Position numbers and translations under genes: made by a program. A stretch of DNA of 64,000 nucleotides from an uncultured Clostridia bacterium (GTDB lineage: Bacteria; Bacillota; Clostridia; Peptostreptococcales; Anaerovoracaceae). Every line of letters begins with the position of its first letter. Positions within the stretch are counted from its first letter, which is position 1. Below are positions 60,896-64,000 of this stretch, piece by piece. The notes below the pieces were generated by a model. It worked only from the letters and a program-made list of their open reading frames with translations. It searched no databases and was not told the origin of the DNA. The stretch lies in NCBI GenBank assembly GCA_938046095.1, contig CALIXS010000026.1:100449-164448 (forward strand), given 5' to 3'.

Positions 60896-61758
60896 TGAAT
60901 ACAGTGCTTGAACAAATGCTGGCAAAGTATGAACTAAATTCTGATTACGACAGAGTAAATGCACTGAAGGAGATATTGCAGGAAATTACGCTGTGCGGGC
61001 TTAGTCGTGGAGGCTTTTTTCGAAAGGCCGCTTTTTACGGCGGAACAGCCCTGCGAATGTTCTACGGACTGGATCGATTTTCGGAGGATCTGGTTTTTTC
61101 TCTTATGGAAAAAGATGAGACCTTTGATTTGTCCCAGTGGGTTGCGGCTATTGAGAAAGAAGCAGCAGCCTACGGGTTAAACCTGTCGGTAGAGACGAAA
61201 AAGAAAGCAAAGGACACAGCCAAAAAATCCGCTTTCTTAAAGGGAAACACCAGAGAGCATCTTCTTCTTTTCTATGATGACAGGGGCATTTCCGGCAGCG
61301 TTCCGGGCAATGAGGCCATAAAAATTAAGTTCGAAATCGATACGCAGCCATCTGCAGGAGCTTCCTTTGAAAAAAAGTATCGTCTTTTGCCGGCGCCCTA
61401 TGATGTCAATATGTATGACGAGCCGTCCTTATTTGCCGGCAAACTACATGCGGTCATCTATAGAGACTGGAAAAGTAGAGTGAAGAGAAGAGACCTATAT
61501 GATTACGTGTTTTACATGAGTAAGGGAGCTCATGTAAACCTGCCTCATCTGAGAGCAAGGCTGATTGATTCGGGTTTCATTACAGAAAATGATACGTGCG
61601 AACTTGAGGACGTAAAAAGAATGCTCATGGACAAGTTCCAAACTATTGATTATAAACAGGCTAAAGAAGATGTGATTCCCTTCATCAAAGATTCATCGAA
61701 AATGGATTTATGGAGTGCCAATTTCTTTCAGCAGATTACAGAGAGCTTGGTGGAGTAA
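60895..61758 (+). CDS. AbiEii/AbiGii-family nucleotidyltransferase toxin with altered active site
   Basis: A 287-residue full-length member of the type IV toxin family. The NTase start is YGGTALRMFYGLDRFSEDLV near residues 49-68. KFEIDTQP near 142, EPSLFAGKLHAV near 182 and KRRDLYDYVFYM near 202 follow. In active members the block reads RFSEDLDF; here the second metal-binding Asp is Val (GTT at a position where GAT is expected). Active AbiEii transfers nucleotides to block growth and is held in check by AbiEi. With a headless antitoxin next to it, loss of the toxin's active site makes biological sense. Also annotated simply as nucleotidyl transferase in many genomes. Confidence 0.85.
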   Translation: MNTVLEQMLAKYELNSDYDRVNALKEILQEITLCGLSRGGFFRKAAFYGGTALRMFYGLDRFSEDLVFSLMEKDETFDLSQWVAAIEKEAAAYGLNLSVETKKKAKDTAKKSAFLKGNTREHLLLFYDDRGISGSVPGNEAIKIKFEIDTQPSAGASFEKKYRLLPAPYDVNMYDEPSLFAGKLHAVIYRDWKSRVKRRDLYDYVFYMSKGAHVNLPHLRARLIDSGFITENDTCELEDVKRMLMDKFQTIDYKQAKEDVIPFIKDSSKMDLWSANFFQQITESLVE

Positions 61759-61761
61759 TTG

Positions 61762-61999
61762 TGTTATAACGCTACATGAGACGCCGTCCCTCGCTGTTTC
61801 GCTGTACAAGGAATATCGTGGTCAGGGCATTGGATCACAGCTTATGGTGAAGATGCTCGAACTTCTGAAAAAGCAGGGCTGCGAACGGACATCCTTGGCG
61901 ATACAGAAAGCAAATTATGCTGTGAAGATGTATGAAGATGTCGGATTCAAGATAGTCGATGAGGACACTGAAGAATACATCATGGTGTGCAAATTATAG
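61762..61999 (+). pseudogene. GNAT acetyltransferase, C-terminal fragment
   Basis: Residues matching the acetyl-CoA binding region are readable: LYKEYRGQGIGSQLMVKML (the Q/RxxGxG/A loop), then QKANYAVKMYEDVGFKIVD and a final YIMVCKL. The N-terminal half of a GNAT protein (about 80 residues) is absent and no start codon is suitably placed. The segment starts inside sequence right after the AbiEii stop, so an insertion or deletion removed the head. Confidence 0.7.
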
Positions 62000-62064
62000 G
62001 GAGAGATTTAGTAGATGCCGTCGTGTAAGGAATATCTGGATTAAATATGGGAGGAAACAAGTAA

Positions 62065-62826
62065 GTGATTGGGATTTATTTGAGCGGAACTGGAAACACG
62101 AAGCATTGCGTCGAGAAGCTGGTGCATTTGATAGACAACACATCACGGTGTGTCCCGTTAGAACATCCGAGGATAGTAGATTTATTGGGGAAGCAGAACA
62201 CAATTGTTTTGGGTTATCCAACACAGTTTTCCAACGCTCCCTTTATGGTGCGAGATTTCATTAAAAGAAACGGCTCCCTATGGAAAGGAAAAAAGCTCTT
62301 TCTGGTCAATACGATGGGGCTTTTCAGCGGCGACGGGACAGGATGTACGGCAAGAATCCTGAAGAAATTTGATGCAGAAATCCTCGGCGGTCTACAGATA
62401 AAAATGCCGGATTCGGTTTGCGATAGCAAGCTGTTGAAAAAGAGCGTCGAAGAGAACAGGCAGATTGTCAAGAACGCAGATGAGCGTATTGAGCAGGTTG
62501 CAAAGCAACTCAGGCATGGCAAATACCCTCAAGACGGACTGTCGCTTATAGCACATGTCAAGGGGCTGTTCGGGCAAAGACTATGGTTCTATCGCAAAAC
62601 GACGGGGTACACCGATAAGTTGATAATAAGCGACGCGTGTATTGGCTGCGGTCTGTGCAGTAAAGAGTGTCCTATGGGAAATATACAGGTGAAAGACAAA
62701 CGGGCGGTTTCCGGAAATCGATGCACAATGTGTTACCGTTGCATAAGCCTTTGTCCGCAAAAGGCGATTACTCTTCTTGGTGATACCGTACAGGAACAAT
62801 GCAGGTTTGAGAAGTATGCTCAATAG
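62065..62826 (+). CDS. EFR1-type flavodoxin/ferredoxin electron carrier
   Basis: A 253-residue protein with an N-terminal flavodoxin-like domain (GIYLSGTGNTKHCVEKL near residue 3) and a C-terminal domain with two 4Fe-4S motifs. The first is CIGCGLCSKECP near 192 and the second CTMCYRCISLCP near 216. Start at a GTG behind GGGAGG. Family members are thought to carry electrons, but no partner is visible here. It is the one intact-looking metabolic gene inside the decayed element. Possibly cargo or a native gene left between insertions. Confidence 0.82.
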   Translation: MIGIYLSGTGNTKHCVEKLVHLIDNTSRCVPLEHPRIVDLLGKQNTIVLGYPTQFSNAPFMVRDFIKRNGSLWKGKKLFLVNTMGLFSGDGTGCTARILKKFDAEILGGLQIKMPDSVCDSKLLKKSVEENRQIVKNADERIEQVAKQLRHGKYPQDGLSLIAHVKGLFGQRLWFYRKTTGYTDKLIISDACIGCGLCSKECPMGNIQVKDKRAVSGNRCTMCYRCISLCPQKAITLLGDTVQEQCRFEKYAQ

Positions 62827-63362
62827 AATCCTGTTTACCGAGGTGTCTGTGTCGCATACTCCGTGCTATGCCGGATGCGGACATCGTTGTCATGGAGAAT
62901 CTTTGAGGCGATATAATTAGAGTTGTAGGATGTATCAGCAGGTTCAGTGCTGATCTGCGTAAATACATTGAAATTACTGGCTTAAAGGCACTCGGGTTTG
63001 AGGCTGATTAACCGGGAGACAAAGTTCAGATAGCGACTCAACAGTTCCACCAAAGCAAGTTGCCCCGCGACCGGCTTTGCCGGAGCGGTCAGATAGCTTT
63101 TTTGCTAGGGAGGCCTGCGACTGGCGGGACTTGTCGAAGTCAGGGTAGGAACAGCCTGAACGTGCAATTCATGCTCAGAGAAATTCTTTGAGTTCATTAT
63201 TTGCAACGCATTGCGGAGTTTTTAATCGTTATAGCAATTTCTGCTTCCGATTTGCAGGAGCATACAAAATGTTGATAAGCCCATATGAGAACACAAAATT
63301 GGGGATAATTTAGAGGATTTTTAACCTTACTTGATTGGGTAGACGGGAGCCGAAGTTGTCGC
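62827..63362. other. Gene-poor junction with a truncated reading-frame tail and the second element-end repeat
   Basis: No intact gene. A short tail (GCISRFSADLRKYIEITG to a TAA near 63010) reads like the end of a lost gene I cannot identify. Between 63050 and 63130 are GC-rich hairpins (CGACCGGC...GCCGGAGCGGTC). From 63174 the sequence matches the region after ssrA. Confidence 0.5.
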
Positions 63363-63371
63363 ATGTTTGAC
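63174..63371 (+). repeat. Element-end repeat, copy 2
   Basis: Degenerate copy of 59975-60174: CTCAGAGAAATTCTTTGAG in place of the ssrA terminator hairpin, then ATTTGCAA, GAGCATACAAA, AATTGGGGATAAT and GTTGTCGCATGTTTGAC in the same order and almost the same total length. No clear copy of the tmRNA 3' end precedes it. Confidence 0.65.
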
Positions 63372-63422
63372 AACGAGATTATTACTTGTAATTGCCTTGC
63401 TGAGAGAAAGGAAGAAATACTG

Positions 63423-63848
63423 ATGACAGAAACTGAATTCCGTTTCAAGCATAGTGAACTAATAATGTATTATCAGCTTATAGAATGGCGTCTAAAGGCA
63501 ATATGTGCAACATTATTAGCAGACGAAAAAACAAGTTGGTACGATAAACTGGATGATTATGAACACGATCCATTTGGAAAGATGCTAAAAGAGATAAAAA
63601 GACTTCAGGCGCAGAATAATATTGAGGTCTTTACGGAGGAGGAATTTGTAACGTTAGATAATATGCGAAAAACCCGTAATTACTGGGTTCACCAGTGTTT
63701 TTCGGATTATTCCGGACCAACGTTTAGGCGTGGGGATTTAAGTAATAATATATACGGAACAAAGATTTCTTCTGATTTGATGGAGGCTATCGAGTGGGAT
63801 GAGAGGATAGTTGAAATGACGAGTACGAGGATTAAGGATAACAAATAA
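63423..63848 (+). CDS. HEPN-like protein (RNxxxH motif)
   Basis: A 141-residue, mainly helical protein starting at MTETEFRFKHSELIM behind AAAGGAAG. It contains RKTRNYWVHQCF near residue 97. The RNYWVH stretch fits the RNxxxH motif of HEPN RNases and toxins, set at the start of a helix after an acidic region (FVTLDNM). HEPN proteins often sit beside nucleotidyltransferase antitoxins in defence loci; no MNT partner is seen here. It may also be a small conserved protein of unrelated function. Confidence 0.6.
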   Translation: MTETEFRFKHSELIMYYQLIEWRLKAICATLLADEKTSWYDKLDDYEHDPFGKMLKEIKRLQAQNNIEVFTEEEFVTLDNMRKTRNYWVHQCFSDYSGPTFRRGDLSNNIYGTKISSDLMEAIEWDERIVEMTSTRIKDNK

Positions 63849-63851
63849 AAT

Positions 63852-64000
63852 GAGACTGTGAATAAAAGTCTGTAAATTCAAATTAGAGCAAATAGGCTTC
63901 TATAGTAGAATCAAATTATCATAGGAGGCTAATTTTATGGCAAACAAGAAAAAAGAAGTTTACAAGGTTAAACCTCTAACCGAGGGCAAGAAGAACATAA
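63852..64000 (+). mobile_element. Left end of an IS256-family insertion sequence
   Basis: GAGACTGTG at 63852-63860 and the AAAAGTCTGTAAA that follows resemble the terminal inverted repeat of IS256-type elements. The transposase start codon follows 85 bp later. The insertion lies just after the stop of the HEPN-like gene. The right end is outside the window. Confidence 0.65.
63937..64000 (+). CDS. IS256-family transposase, N-terminus only
   Basis: The visible 21 residues (MANKKKEVYKVKPLTEGKKN followed by Ile) match the start of mutator/IS256-type transposases of Clostridia, which read KEVYKVxPxTEGKxNI before the LLxEYDIxxAEDIQ segment. ATG behind GGAGG. The rest is beyond the window edge, so integrity is unknown. 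Confidence 0.75.
   Translation, partial: MANKKKEVYKVKPLTEGKKNI

Noticed and set aside
63050..63170. Possible second tmRNA 3' end or tRNA-like sequence before the second repeat
   Set aside because: The GC-rich hairpins do not form a tRNA-like domain and lack the ACCA end and the T-loop sequence.

Overview
The window comes from a Bacillota (Clostridia-type) chromosome of middling GC content. The evidence is an anaerobe-style gene set: an FMN-type enoyl-ACP reductase (fabK) in a complete type II fatty-acid operon, an acetyl-CoA hydrolase/transferase-family CoA-transferase, a fused AmmeMemo protein with its radical SAM partner, an ornithine-racemase-like enzyme, a sigma-54 regulated oligopeptide importer next to alanine dehydrogenase, and a tmRNA with tag AKNNNNLALAA. 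The lifestyle looks like peptide and amino-acid fermentation. I do not name a genus.

Layout. 1-11.1 kb (minus strand): a sensor kinase with its own solute-binding sensor region and a sigma-54 activator, then a near-consensus -24/-12 promoter driving oppABCDF, ald and a MmgE/PrpD-family gene cut by the window edge. 11.3-20 kb: CoA-transferase, AmmeMemoRadiSam pair, dapF, a hotdog thioesterase, and a minus-strand ABC system with permease and ATPase fused in one chain. Two near-identical 117-bp units (12.65 and 16.15 kb) look like small RNA genes. 20-22.2 kb: a tandem 92-bp repeat, a PD-(D/E)XK-like protein and a possible 36-residue peptide. 22.2-34 kb: an ornithine/alanine racemase-family gene, then acpP-accBCDA-fabH-fabK-nitronate monooxygenase-fabD-fabG-fabF-fabZ and a MarR-family gene (FabT-like position). 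34-37.6 kb: nagB, a sortase-type surface protein and a small membrane protein. 37.9-42.5 kb: a 1068-residue MalT/SARP-type regulator and a second surface protein. Both surface-protein genes carry the same 11-bp-period direct repeat at the same distance from a -10 element, so they look like one regulon of that regulator. 42.7-45.9 kb: TetR-SRPBCC-methyltransferase operon, a copper-chaperone-like HMA protein and two decayed genes. 46-59.4 kb: housekeeping genes: uvrB-uvrA under a LexA-like box, nicotinate phosphoribosyltransferase, fba, an rluA-family gene, two signal peptidases, smpB and an adenylate-forming ligase.

59.6-64 kb: ssrA (tmRNA), followed directly by remnants of integrative elements: a broken tyrosine integrase, a headless AbiEi antitoxin, an AbiEii toxin that has lost a catalytic Asp, a GNAT fragment, an EFR1-type ferredoxin, a HEPN-like protein and the start of an IS256-family transposase. 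A 200-bp segment just downstream of ssrA recurs 3.2 kb further on, which suggests two successive insertions at the tmRNA gene.

All calls come from reading the sequence. No database search was run.
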